Shown: positions 32,256 to 41,307 of the stretch, one piece after another
Layout: each line of letters starts with the position of its first letter
How positions within the stretch are numbered: the first letter of the stretch is position 1
NCBI GenBank assembly: GCA_016715895.1
Contig: JADJXH010000004.1
Span: 248,001 to 312,000 of the forward strand
Length of the DNA stretch: 64,000 bases
DNA from: Flavobacteriales bacterium
GTDB lineage: Bacteria > Bacteroidota > Bacteroidia > Flavobacteriales_F > PHOS-HE28
Direction: 5' to 3'
The notes under the pieces: model-generated
Database searches by the model: none
Seen by the model: only the letters and a program-made list of their open reading frames with translations
Told to the model about the DNA's origin: nothing
Program-made: the position numbers and the translations under genes

Positions 32256-32286
32256 CAAACCTCCGCGGCCGGGCTGCCCTGCCAAA
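32256..32286 (-). promoter_or_regulatory. Putative promoter TTTG-N19-GAGGTTTG
   Basis: The -33 TTTG lies at 32283-32286 and a -7-like GAGGTTTG at 32256-32263 (two mismatches). The first ATG is 19 nt downstream. Confidence 0.4.
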
Positions 32287-32507
32287 TAGGAGGTGGTGTG
32301 AACCGGATAAAGAGCGACATGAAGTGGACACCGTGTCGCATGAGTATCCTTTGGGCACGGTCACGCGCTCCGCGCCATTGAACGTCGGAGTTCAGTCAGC
32401 GGACCATGCGGTCCATACGCACTTTCCGTCGGTACATGTCGATCAGACGCTCATCCTTCCGCAGGAGCGATCAACTTCGTACCGCGGTGGGTGCCACCCT
32501 GCCCAAC

Positions 32508-33587
32508 ATGACCAGAGCAGCGCAGGATCGATCGCTTGGAATGCCCGGAGCCTCGTCCGGCAGCCTCCTCTTCATGCGGCGGCCGCTCGCGCTCAAGCTG
32601 ATCATCATCTTCCTGCTCTCGGCGCTTAACCTCACCGGCGATTACGATTGGAGCCGCACCAGCGCGACCCAGGAGCTCCTGATGGTGCTCACCACCCTCG
32701 GGCGCTGGGCCGTCACGCTCTTCGGCGCCTACGCCATCATCCAAGGGTACCAGCGTCGCTACCCGCAGGCGGACCAGAACTTCGACCGCCGTCGCGGGGC
32801 CTTTGTGTTCGTGCTGCTGCTCTGCTTCGCCACCAGCGTGGCCTCCGACTTTCCGGAAGAGCTGATCCTCCAGGGCGACCTGGATGAGCTCGGCTTCAAC
32901 TGGGTCAATCACGTCTTCGGGGCGGTGCTGGTCAGCATCATCGTGCTGGGCGTGTTCGAACTGAACTACACCGGCCAGTTGAACGCCCGGCTCGTGGCCG
33001 AGAAGCAGGAGATGGAACGCCTGCACATGCAGAGCCGCTACGAGAGCCTGAAGAGCCAGGTGGACCCGCACTTCCTCTTCAACAGCCTCAACTCGCTCAG
33101 CGCCCTCATTCGCACGGACCCGAAGCGGGCCGAGCAGTTCGTGGAGGAGCTCTCCCGCGTGTACCGCTACCTGCTGCGTGGCCGCGAGCACGACCTCAGC
33201 TCCCTGGAGGATGAGCTGGAGTTCATCCGCTCCTACGAGCACCTCCTGAAGACCCGCTTCGGCAAAGGCTTCGTGCTGAAGATCGCCGTGGACGAGCACC
33301 TGCTGGGCCGGCGCCTGCCCGCCCAGGCCCTGCAGCTGCTTGTGGAGAACACCGTGAAGCACAATGTGATCTCCGAGGCACAGCCCCTCACGGTGACGAT
33401 CCGCACGGTGGGCAACGACCGAATGGAGGTGCACAACAACCTGCAGCGCCGCAACAGCCGCATGCACTCCAACAAGGTGGGCCTGGTCAACATCACCGAG
33501 CGCTTCCGGCTGCTGGGCGCCCCGCCCGTGCAGGTGGAGGAGACCGCATCGGACTTCCGCGTAACCCTGCCCCTGCTGGGGGAATGA
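32508..33587 (+). CDS. LytS/AlgZ-type sensor histidine kinase
   Basis: About four transmembrane helices (residues 24-170) are followed by a short coiled coil and the His_kinase domain. The phosphoacceptor sits in DPHFLFNSLNSLSALI. The ATPase part has LLVENTVKHN (N box) and a GLVNITERFRLLG segment. The extracellular part is minimal, so the signal is probably sensed in the membrane. The ATG at 32508 is chosen; frames further upstream encode an Arg/Ser-rich leader. The cognate LytTR regulator starts 3 nt after its stop. Confidence 0.87.
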   Translation: MTRAAQDRSLGMPGASSGSLLFMRRPLALKLIIIFLLSALNLTGDYDWSRTSATQELLMVLTTLGRWAVTLFGAYAIIQGYQRRYPQADQNFDRRRGAFVFVLLLCFATSVASDFPEELILQGDLDELGFNWVNHVFGAVLVSIIVLGVFELNYTGQLNARLVAEKQEMERLHMQSRYESLKSQVDPHFLFNSLNSLSALIRTDPKRAEQFVEELSRVYRYLLRGREHDLSSLEDELEFIRSYEHLLKTRFGKGFVLKIAVDEHLLGRRLPAQALQLLVENTVKHNVISEAQPLTVTIRTVGNDRMEVHNNLQRRNSRMHSNKVGLVNITERFRLLGAPPVQVEETASDFRVTLPLLGE

Positions 33588-33590
33588 ACC

Positions 33591-34352
33591 ATGGACATCC
33601 TGATCATCGAGGACGAACAGCTCGGGGCGGAACGCCTTGCCGCGCTGGTGCACGAGATCGATCCCGCCCATCGCGTGCTGGCCATCTGCCCCAGCATCCG
33701 CGACAGCGTGGCATGGCTGGGCAGCCATCCGGCACCGGACCTTATCCTGATGGACATCGAGCTCGCGGATGGGCAGTGCTTCGACATCTTCACGCAGGTG
33801 GAGGTCAAGGCGCCCGTGGTCTTCACCACCTCCTACGACGAATACGCTCTGCAGGCCTTCAAGGTGAACAGCATCGACTACCTGCTGAAGCCCGTGCGCA
33901 AGGAGGAGCTGCAGGCCGCACTGGACAAGCTGTCAAGGCTTCGCTCGCAGTTCGGGGGTGGCACGATCGACGTCAACCGGCTGTTGGGGCAGTTGCAACA
34001 AGGACGGAGCGCGTACCGCACACGTTTCCTCGCCAAGCAGGGGAACAAGCTCATCGCCATCGGCATCGAGGAGATCGCCTACTTCTACGCCGAGGACCGC
34101 ATCACCCTCTTCCGCACGTGGGATGGAAGGCGTTTCGTGGCGGAATACAAGCTGGAGGAACTGGAGACCATGCTGGACCCTCAGGACTTCCACCGGATCA
34201 ACCGCTCCGTGATCGCCCACGTGCGCTCGGTGCAGGAGATCCACAACCACTTCAACGGCCGTCTGAAGGTGATCCTGAGACCGGCCTTGGACAAGGAGAC
34301 CATCGTGAGCCGCGAAGGCGCCATGGCCTTCAAGCTATGGATGGGTAAATGA
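33591..34352 (+). CDS. LytTR-family response regulator
   Basis: This 253-residue protein has an N-terminal receiver domain (MDILIIEDEQ acidic pocket, phosphorylated Asp in LILMDIEL, Lys in YLLKPVRKEEL) and a C-terminal LytTR DNA-binding domain (about 150-253, RINRSVIAHVRSVQEI). It is the partner of the kinase immediately upstream. The next gene, an S41 peptidase relative, starts 32 bp downstream and could be in the same transcript. The target promoters cannot be seen here. Confidence 0.92.
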   Translation: MDILIIEDEQLGAERLAALVHEIDPAHRVLAICPSIRDSVAWLGSHPAPDLILMDIELADGQCFDIFTQVEVKAPVVFTTSYDEYALQAFKVNSIDYLLKPVRKEELQAALDKLSRLRSQFGGGTIDVNRLLGQLQQGRSAYRTRFLAKQGNKLIAIGIEEIAYFYAEDRITLFRTWDGRRFVAEYKLEELETMLDPQDFHRINRSVIAHVRSVQEIHNHFNGRLKVILRPALDKETIVSREGAMAFKLWMGK

Positions 34353-34384
34353 CCCGGTCACATCATTAACTCAACCTCCCGACC

Positions 34385-35919
34385 ATGGAACACCTGAAGC
34401 GCGCACCCAAGGCATCCCGCAGCTGGATCGACCGCCAAGCTGCGGAAGCGTTCATCCATGGTGGTCTGGTTCGGGCACGCGGGCTGAGTGCTTTCTTGTC
34501 CTTGTTGATCTGCCTGACCACGAGTGTCGTGCACGCGCAGGTCTGTGCCTGCGAGCAGGCCTTCCGATCGGTGCGCGCCTACTATGAGGAGAACCATCCG
34601 GGCTACAACGCCATGGACGCGCAGGAGAAAGCGTTGGTGAATGCCTCAGCGGATGCACTGCTGCAGGAGGTGGTCGCACGACGGCCTGCGGAGGAGTGCA
34701 TCCTGTACTTGCAGCGCTATGGACAGTTGCTGCGGGACAACCACAGTTATATCGATGCCGTGCTACCTGCTCAGCAGGACGTGGACGAGAACGACCCCGA
34801 GGCGCTCGCGTCGTTCCGGCAGAGCGAGGTGTTCCGGTCCACCGAACGCATGCAGCTGGACACGGCAGCCTTGCTTCCAAGGCTACGCACGCTTCCGGTG
34901 GACTCCATTGAAGGCCTCTGGAGCGACCGCAACGGGACGTACGTCCTCGCGGTCGTTCGCCGCGGCGCCCCGCATCATGACCTCGCCGGGGTGGTCGTGT
35001 CCTCTACGAGCCGGTGCTGGGAACCTGGGCAGGTGAAGCTCACCTTGAGGCCGGTAGGGCATGGTCGCTACGAATGCCGGATGCTCACCCGGACCTATGG
35101 AGCGGTGTACTCCATCATCACCGTGCATTCGGGACGGATGGTCCCCTTTGGATGGCGCAAGCAGGTCAACAGTAGGGAAGCCGCCACCGATGCCCGCGCC
35201 TTCCGGTTCCAGCGCCTCGATCCGGGTGCCGTTGTGCTGCGACTCCCAAGCTTCAATGGCGCGCTGCAGGCCCAGCTCGACTCGTTCTACCGGGCGCACG
35301 ACGCAGAGATCCGCGCGGCAAAGGACCTCATCATCGATGTGCGTGGCAATGGGGGCGGATCGGAGGCCTGCTGGATCGGCCTGCTGCCCTACTTCTACAC
35401 CGCGCCCATCGACCTGGACCGCACGGAACTGCTGGTCGCGGCGGGCAATATTGAGCGCTACCGGGAGCGGCTGGCCGTGATGCGCGCCGATAGTGCCAAC
35501 TTCGGGGAGCAGGCGATCGCTTCCATGCGCGAAATGATCAGAAGGATGGAAGTGGCGCCGCAGGGATCCTTCATCCCGCAATTCGCCCAGGCTCCCGCAC
35601 CGATCGTGCTCGACACCGTCCTTGCTCGGCCGGAGCGGGTATGGATCCTGCAGGACCGCCAATGTGCCAGCGCCACGGAAAGCCTGCTCTACTACGCCGG
35701 TAAAAGCCGCAAAGTGACCACGGTGGGCAGCCGGTCGGGCGGGTTGTGGGCTTTGGCAATGTGCTGCCGACCACGGTGTGCGGCTATCCGATCGGCTGCA
35801 CCACCACACGCTACCACGATCTGGCGCAGTACGAGTTCGTGGGGATCCCGCCGGTACTGCAGATCGCTGCGGATGAGGATGCGCTTAAGCGGGTGCTGGA
35901 TATGATCCACGCGCGCTGA
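34385..35919 (+). pseudogene. S41-type peptidase, frameshifted near C-terminus
   Basis: A signal peptide (LSAFLSLLICLTTSVVHAQ) follows a long polar leader. The S41 domain shows DLIIDVRGNGGGS and the nucleophile region RQCASATESLLYYAG. After VGSRSGG (about 35740) the frame drifts into an Arg/Ser-rich end closing at 35905, whereas the next frame gives VVGFGNVLPTTVCGYPIG and the expected protein end to a TGA at 35917-35919. A one-base change near 35737-35746 (GGTCGGGCGGGTTG) explains this. It is either decay or a sequence error; the catalytic serine lies before the break. Confidence 0.75.
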
Positions 35920-36200
35920 ACGCCCGGCGTGGCACACGTCACCGGGAGCGCGGTGCCACCTGTCATCCGTCAGCTTTCCTGTTGCGGACACCTTGTGACC
36001 ATGGGATCTGCTCCATTGTTCGCTCTCTAGCCCGGTCCATCCCATTACTGGCAGCCCCCATCCTACCACTGCTGTCCTTGGTATCGATGCTATCAGGCTT
36101 GGCTCGTGCGCAAGCGTTGGACTTCGTGAACCACAAAGGGCGGGTCATCGGATCTCACAACCTATTTCATCGGTAGCGAACTTTCGCAAAACCTCCAGCC
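35920..36200. other. Intergenic, possible gene remnant
   Basis: The stretch contains a 64-codon frame (35982-36176) with a signal-peptide-like segment (LAAPILPLLSLVSMLSGLA) that stops soon after. It may be the 5' remnant of a secreted-protein gene. Nothing else is recognisable. Confidence 0.3.
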
Positions 36201-36596
36201 ATGTGGTGGAAAGCCCTCCTCTTCTGGTTCGTACTGATGGTGCTTGCCATTGGCAACGGCACGGTGCGCCTCAAGTTCATCATCCCGTTCACCGGCCTCA
36301 CCGCCGGGCTGGCCATCAGCACGCTGATGCTTTGTGCGTTGATCCTGGGCGCCACCTGGCTGGGCATCGGTTGGATCGGCCCTTCGGATGCGAAGCAGGC
36401 CTGGGGCATCGGCGTGTTCTGGCTGGTGATGACGCTCGGCTTCGAGTTCGGTGCGGGGCACTTTCTCTTCAAGAAGCCTTGGTCCGAACTGCTGGTGGAC
36501 TACAACATCGCGAAGGGACGCATCTGGGTGCTGGTGCCGATCGTGACGACCCTTGCGCCGTGGTGGATGGCGAAGGTGCGTGGCCTCGTCCCCTGA
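36201..36596 (+). CDS. Small integral membrane protein, unknown
   Basis: This 131-residue protein has four predicted transmembrane helices (residues 4-18, 27-55, 68-88, 108-125). Polar residues KPWSELLVDYNI lie between helices 3 and 4. No family is recognised with confidence. The ATG follows a short AT-richer stretch. It stands alone on the plus strand. Confidence 0.65.
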   Translation: MWWKALLFWFVLMVLAIGNGTVRLKFIIPFTGLTAGLAISTLMLCALILGATWLGIGWIGPSDAKQAWGIGVFWLVMTLGFEFGAGHFLFKKPWSELLVDYNIAKGRIWVLVPIVTTLAPWWMAKVRGLVP

Positions 36597-36703
36597 ACCG
36601 CGCCGCTGCTCCCAGCCACGTCGAAGGTCCACGGCCCAGGGCCCGCCCTGATGTTAACCCTGTGTTATGTACATCTGAAGTTAGCTGCTACAGGCCGCTC
36701 CGT

Positions 36704-37123
36704 ATGCGCAACCGGGCGATCTTCGAGGGCCAATTCACCGGTATGAGCAGCGCCCCGACCATTGCCCGCCCCATCGCAGGCACGTTGCGCGACACCGGCG
36801 CACACCTGAGCCGAACGGGCACCCTGCACATCCTTCGCGTGGGACGATTGGTACAGGAGCGGCCCACAGGGCTGACCTTCTCCGGGAGCGCATTCCCCCG
36901 TGCGGGCAAAGCGCGCAGCCTGCAGGTCACGTTCGTCCCCGCCGGTTCGGTGGTGCCACCGGCCACGTTCGATGAGGCCACGGGACGGATCCACCTCCAC
37001 TACCCCGACCGCGACCACCCGGAGGTGCAGGACCTGCTGGCCAACCGCCGGTCGCGGCTGTGCTACTTCTGGCGCAGCGCGGACGGTCTGCGAAGCCGTG
37101 CCTGGCTGGTGATCTCCGGCTAG
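36704..37123 (+). CDS. Hypothetical protein
   Basis: This 139-residue frame starts at 36704, just after an AT-rich stretch (36656-36690) that probably holds the promoter; an ATG at 36743 would give 126 residues. The protein looks soluble and beta-rich (TGTLHILRVGRLVQE, LQVTFVPAGSVV), with no recognised domain. Its TAG stop shares a CTAG palindrome with the stop of the convergent yciI-like gene, an arrangement also seen at 12739-12742, which supports the gene being real. Confidence 0.55.
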   Translation: MRNRAIFEGQFTGMSSAPTIARPIAGTLRDTGAHLSRTGTLHILRVGRLVQERPTGLTFSGSAFPRAGKARSLQVTFVPAGSVVPPATFDEATGRIHLHYPDRDHPEVQDLLANRRSRLCYFWRSADGLRSRAWLVISG

Positions 37124-37518
37124 GGAAGGCGCGTGCCGATGGCTCCCCACCACGGAGCGATGCTGTACTTCAACCGGCCCACCTTCACGAAGGGGTCCTG
37201 CTTCAAATACCCCTCCACCTCTTCGCGCGTGTCGCAGTCGTAGAGCAGCAGACCGCGCCACCCCTCCCCGTTGGTGTCGAAGGGGCCGGCCATGACGATG
37301 AGGCCGCGCTTCGCCTGGTCACCCTGGTGGGCCAGGTGCTCCCGCTGAAGCGTGGCGGCGGTAAGGCTGTCCAGGGCGGGTCCATCGCCCCGGGTGTACA
37401 GCACGAACCAGTATTGCTTCATGTGGTAGGTGCTGTCCGCGATGGTGACGTCGAAGGTGCGCTGGGCCTGGACGGCACCGGAGAGGACCGGGAGGAGGAG
37501 AAGCAGGATGGTTCTCAT
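37120..37518 (-). CDS. YciI-like protein with signal peptide
   Basis: This 132-residue protein has a cleavable signal (TILLLLLPVLSGAVQAQ) and a YCII-related ferredoxin-like fold (WFVLYTRGDGPA, then GLIVMAGPFDTNG, then EEVEGYLKQDPFVK). Most YciI proteins are cytoplasmic, so the exported form is notable but known in Bacteroidota. The function is unknown. Its start overlaps the grpB-like stop by 4 nt, making it the last gene of the tag-fdhD-grpB-yciI run. Confidence 0.78.
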   Translation of the reverse strand: MRTILLLLLPVLSGAVQAQRTFDVTIADSTYHMKQYWFVLYTRGDGPALDSLTAATLQREHLAHQGDQAKRGLIVMAGPFDTNGEGWRGLLLYDCDTREEVEGYLKQDPFVKVGRLKYSIAPWWGAIGTRLP

Positions 37519-38102
37519 AGCGGCGGAAGATGAGCGGCACGGGCGCGACGGAGCACCCCGTCGATGAAGGGTGTTTTGGACCGGGTATAGGCCGCGCGGT
37601 CGACGGGGTGGGCGGAGGCCAGTTCATGCTTCAGCGCCTCGTACTGCCGGGCCACGTCGGGATGCGCACGGAGGAAGTCGCGGAACAACAGCCGGTCCAC
37701 CGTCGCCTCGTCCGGCTCGACCATGTGCACGTGGAAGGCCCGTCGACCGTCGGGATGCCGCCCGATGAACCACGCATAGTAGGGGGCCTTCTCACCCATC
37801 GTGGGTCTCCAGACGAACTCGTAGCCCAGGGCCTCCAAAAGGGGCACCACCTCTGAACGGACCCGTTGGAGGTCGTTGACCTCCACCTGGATGTCGACGA
37901 CGGGCTTGGCGCTGAGGCCGGGAACGGCCGTGCTCCCGATGTGGGCGATGCGGGTGCAGAGGTCGGGCGGCAGCATGGCGCGGAGCCGGGCCTCCTCGGC
38001 GGCATAGCGGACCGGCCATTCCTCCGAATAGGGCACGATGGCGATGGGCTCGCAGGACAGTTCGGCGATCCGCTGTGCGCTGATGTTGGTCGTGTCCGTC
38101 AT
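37515..38102 (-). CDS. GrpB/UPF0157 nucleotidyltransferase-fold protein
   Basis: This 195-residue protein matches the GrpB family: IVPYSEEWPVRYAAEEARL near the start, the G-S-T-A-V-P-G-L motif in HIGSTAVPGL, KPVVDIQVEV (acidic metal site), and HVHMVEPDEATVDRLLFRDF. The fold is that of nucleotidyltransferases; the substrate is not established. The start at 38102 overlaps the fdhD stop by 4 nt (ATGA); a longer frame overlaps fdhD itself and is rejected. Confidence 0.87.
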   Translation of the reverse strand: MTDTTNISAQRIAELSCEPIAIVPYSEEWPVRYAAEEARLRAMLPPDLCTRIAHIGSTAVPGLSAKPVVDIQVEVNDLQRVRSEVVPLLEALGYEFVWRPTMGEKAPYYAWFIGRHPDGRRAFHVHMVEPDEATVDRLLFRDFLRAHPDVARQYEALKHELASAHPVDRAAYTRSKTPFIDGVLRRARAAHLPPL

Positions 38103-38923
38103 TCGCCGCCCGCGTAGAGGTTGAAGCGGTCGCCCCTCAGGAAGCCCGCGAGCGTGAGCCCGGCGTCCCGCGCCAGTTGAACGGCCAGGGAGGAGGGTGC
38201 GCCCACGGCGGCCATCAGCGGTATGCCGGCCACCACGCACTTCTGCACCAGCTCGAATCCGGCGCGCCCGCTCACCAGCAACTGACACCGGCCGAGGGGC
38301 AGGCTCGCCCGCAACGCGGCCCCGATCACCTTGTCCACGGCGTTGTGACGGCCCACGTCCTCGCGCAGCAGCACCAGCTCACCTCCGCGATCGAAGAGCG
38401 CGGCCGCGTGGATGCCGCCGGTGTGCCTGAACACGGTCTGGGCCGCGCGCATGCGATCGGGCAGCCCGATGAGGGCGGCCGCATCCACCGGCCCCCACGG
38501 TGTGATGGACCGCGCGCATTGGGCGTGCACGGCCTCGATGCTGCTCTTGCCGCACACCCCGCAGCTGCTGGTGGTGTAGACGTTGCGCTGCCAGCGGGCC
38601 GGGTCGAGGTCCACGGAGGGATGAAGCTCCGCGCGCACCACGTTGCCGCGCTCCTCCTCCTTCACGTTGGCGCATGGCTCCACGCGCAGCACCCGGGCGG
38701 GTCCGTCGACGAGGCCTTCGGTGAACAGGAAGCCGAGGGTCAGTTCCTCGTCATGCCCCGGTGTGCGCATGGTGACGCTGAGGCGCATCTCCCTTCGGGC
38801 CTCCAGGGGACCATGGCCCAGCCGGATCTCGAGCGGCTCCTCGGTCACCAGGATGTCGTCCATGCTCGCGACCATGCCCGCGTCCACGCGCTGGACCATC
38901 ACAGGAGCGACCGGCGTTCGCAT
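38099..38923 (-). CDS. fdhD: Formate dehydrogenase accessory sulfurtransferase FdhD
   Basis: FdhD transfers sulfur from a cysteine desulfurase to the bis-MGD cofactor of formate dehydrogenase, which is essential for activity. The signature SSCGVCGK carries the two catalytic cysteines (about residue 120), and EDVGRHNAVDK near 188 binds the nucleotide part of the cofactor. The length of 274 residues is normal. Its presence strongly supports calling the 13.8-21 kb genes a formate dehydrogenase rather than complex I subunits. It lies 14 bp after tag on the same strand. Confidence 0.94.
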   Translation of the reverse strand: MRTPVAPVMVQRVDAGMVASMDDILVTEEPLEIRLGHGPLEARREMRLSVTMRTPGHDEELTLGFLFTEGLVDGPARVLRVEPCANVKEEERGNVVRAELHPSVDLDPARWQRNVYTTSSCGVCGKSSIEAVHAQCARSITPWGPVDAAALIGLPDRMRAAQTVFRHTGGIHAAALFDRGGELVLLREDVGRHNAVDKVIGAALRASLPLGRCQLLVSGRAGFELVQKCVVAGIPLMAAVGAPSSLAVQLARDAGLTLAGFLRGDRFNLYAGGE

Positions 38924-38937
38924 GGTGCAAGGTACCG

Positions 38938-39513
38938 CTAGCCCATCGCCTTGCGGAAACAGCCCACCAAGTGGTCATCCACCATGCCGATGGCCTGCAT
39001 GTACGCGTAGACGATGGTGGTGCCCACGAAGCTGAAGCCCGCCTTTTTGAGTTCCTTGCTCAAGGCATCGCTCACCGCTGTGCTCACGGGCACCTGCCGG
39101 CTCTCCGTCCAATGGTTCACCACGGTGCGGTGGTCCACGTGTTTCCAGAGAAGGTCATCAAAGGAGCCGGTGCCGTTCTCCAGGATCCGGAGCCACGCCT
39201 GGGCGTTCTTGATGGCGCTCTCCACCTTGGCCCGGTTGCGGATGATGCCTTCATCGGCGAGCAGGCGCGCGATGTCCTTGGGGCCGTAGCGCGCGATGCG
39301 CTCCACGTCCCAATCGTCGAAGGCCTTGCGGTAGCCCTCGCTGCGGTGCAGGATGGTCTTCCAGCTCAGCCCGGCCTGAGCACCATCGAGCACGAGCTTG
39401 GCGTAGAGCTTCACATCGTCGTGCTCGGGCACGCCCCACACGGTATCGTGGTACGCGATCATCCGTTCGTCGGTGCCCGGCCAGGGGCAGCGGACCAGGA
39501 CCTTCGTCGCCAT
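38938..39513 (-). CDS. tag: DNA-3-methyladenine glycosylase I (Tag)
   Basis: This 191-residue HhH-superfamily glycosylase removes 3-methyladenine from DNA. Recognisable are RCPWPGTDERMIAYHDTVWG at the start, the ALSWxTI-type segment LSWKTILHRSEGYRKAF, and FVGTTIVYAYMQAIGMVDDH, with the zinc-binding Cys/His near both ends as in Tag. It heads the operon with fdhD. The association with fdhD is probably incidental. Confidence 0.93.
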   Translation of the reverse strand: MATKVLVRCPWPGTDERMIAYHDTVWGVPEHDDVKLYAKLVLDGAQAGLSWKTILHRSEGYRKAFDDWDVERIARYGPKDIARLLADEGIIRNRAKVESAIKNAQAWLRILENGTGSFDDLLWKHVDHRTVVNHWTESRQVPVSTAVSDALSKELKKAGFSFVGTTIVYAYMQAIGMVDDHLVGCFRKAMG

Positions 39514-39589
39514 GCCACGAAGTAATCGGAAAGCGGATCATGACGGGCGGCTTCCCCAGTGCCCGGAAGCTCATACCTCTGGACCGAGG

Positions 39590-41239
39590 TCAGTTGTCGC
39601 TGAAGGCGATCTCCACCCACTTGACGCCGTTCCAGACCAGGGTCATCGAATCGTCCTGGGTCAGGCTTCTTCCGAAGAACCCCCCACCGACAGCTTGGGT
39701 CGGTGAGTCGGAGATCAGGATACCATTGCCGCCAGTGGCGGTGCATTCGATGATGAGGAGCTGGCCGGCTGCCGAACCGGCACCCAGTGCGACCTGGCGA
39801 AACCCGGGAGTTCCCGTGGATCCGATCTGGAAATAGGTCCGATCGGTGGGATCGATCGGGAATCCTGTGAACGTGGCGGTCACCACGGCAGGCGTGGCCG
39901 TCACCGCGCCGTTCACATGCAGGGTGGTGGCGGGTGCCGTGGTGCGGATACCCACACGCCCGGTGGCGTCGATCCGCATGCGTTCTCCGCCGCCGTTCAC
40001 GAACTGGATGTTGCGGCTTACGGAGTTGTGCCCGATCTGCAACCCCACATCGTTGAGCTCCATGGTGGCGGTATACCCGCTGCTGCTGTTCGCGCGGAAC
40101 TCGAACTGGGCATTGGTCTGATTGAAGCGGACCTTTCCGCCCGGCACGTTCACGTCCAGGCCGTTGGCATTGCCCGCCGAGGCATTGGCACTGCCGAAGA
40201 GCGCGATGGCGGCACCGTTCGCACTGCTGCCTGACTGAGGACCGAGGAACATGTAGTCCGTGTTGTTGCGATACAGCAGCGCCGCGTTGTCCGCACTGAA
40301 GCCACCGTGGAAGAGCGCGCGGCCGACCACATGGAATCGCTCCAAGGGTGTTTGCGTGCCGATCCCCACGCTGGCGGTCACCGTGGCGCCATTCTGGCCG
40401 GCGATGGCTCCGAGCACGATGGCGTGGCTCTGGCTCACCTGGGCCCGGGCACCGACCGCCGTGGCATCGGTCAGCGAACCGGAGCCGAATCTGGTCATGA
40501 AGCCGAGGCCGGTGTTCCGTGATCCGGTGGTGAGGTCGATCCCTGCATCGGTCCCCACGAACGTGTTGCCGAGCCCGGCGCCGTTCAACCAGGACCCGGC
40601 ACTTCGGCCGATCGCGGTATTGGCCTGCGAGAACGGCGCGGCCACACCGGCGTTCGCGCCGATGAAGGTGTTGAAGGACCCGTTCGCGTTCATCCGTCCG
40701 GCCTCGGCACCGACGTAGGTGTTGTCCGTGCCCGCCACGGTGGTGAACCGCCCGGCCTCCGCACCGATGCTCACGCCTCTTGTACCGCCGTTCGTTGCGC
40801 CGGCCAGGGTCCCGTACGCCACGCTCAACACTGGCGCGGCCTTGATGTAGCCGGAGGGAAGGTTGTTCACCCTGAAGTTCAAGCTCTGTGCGTCCGTGGT
40901 GCCGATGAACTGGGTGGCCGGGTCGGTGCCTGAGTTCCCCGCAAGCCGCCAGCCGGGACCCATGCTCAGCGGGGTCCACACCGTGCCATCGAAGTAGAAG
41001 AAACCGCCGGCCGTGCTGTTGAACACCAACAGACTGGTGGCCGGGGCGGGGATGGCGTTCATCTCGGCCGCGGTGACCCGAGGGATCAGCAGGCCGCGCT
41101 TGGTGCCGGCGATGGCGCTGCCGTCGATGTCCAGCAACGCGCTCGGGTGGGGCACCGAACCGTCCACGTTGATCCCGATGTTCTGCGCGGCCAGTGGAAG
41201 GGCCGCGGCGAGGACGAGGAAAAGCTGAAGGGCACGCAT
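39590..41239 (-). CDS. Secreted fibre-like protein (YadA-head/tail-fibre repeats)
   Basis: This 549-residue protein has a signal peptide (LQLFLVLAAALPLAAQ). It opens with a segment common in Bacteroidota fibre proteins (GLLIPRVTAAEMNAI, then LLVFNSTAGGFFYFDGTVW). The middle is made of short YadA-head-like repeats (NTYVGAEAGRMNANGSFNTF, NTAIGRSAG, NTFVGTDAG, NTGLGFMTR). The last third resembles phage tail-fibre shafts (VGIGTQTPLERFHVVG, VGIRTTAPATTLHVNG). No S74 peptidase or T9SS domain is visible. It is probably a trimeric surface fibre. Confidence 0.75.
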   Translation of the reverse strand: MRALQLFLVLAAALPLAAQNIGINVDGSVPHPSALLDIDGSAIAGTKRGLLIPRVTAAEMNAIPAPATSLLVFNSTAGGFFYFDGTVWTPLSMGPGWRLAGNSGTDPATQFIGTTDAQSLNFRVNNLPSGYIKAAPVLSVAYGTLAGATNGGTRGVSIGAEAGRFTTVAGTDNTYVGAEAGRMNANGSFNTFIGANAGVAAPFSQANTAIGRSAGSWLNGAGLGNTFVGTDAGIDLTTGSRNTGLGFMTRFGSGSLTDATAVGARAQVSQSHAIVLGAIAGQNGATVTASVGIGTQTPLERFHVVGRALFHGGFSADNAALLYRNNTDYMFLGPQSGSSANGAAIALFGSANASAGNANGLDVNVPGGKVRFNQTNAQFEFRANSSSGYTATMELNDVGLQIGHNSVSRNIQFVNGGGERMRIDATGRVGIRTTAPATTLHVNGAVTATPAVVTATFTGFPIDPTDRTYFQIGSTGTPGFRQVALGAGSAAGQLLIIECTATGGNGILISDSPTQAVGGGFFGRSLTQDDSMTLVWNGVKWVEIAFSDN

Positions 41240-41307
41240 GGCGGGATCGTTGGAGCCTCAAAGCTCCAGGGCGGGCCAGACGGGCACAATAGAACCTTCG
41301 TTGACGA

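Noticed and set aside
35982..36176. 64-codon ORF with signal-like segment
   Set aside because: It starts with TTG or an unclear codon and ends shortly after the hydrophobic stretch, with no conserved domain. At most it is a gene remnant.
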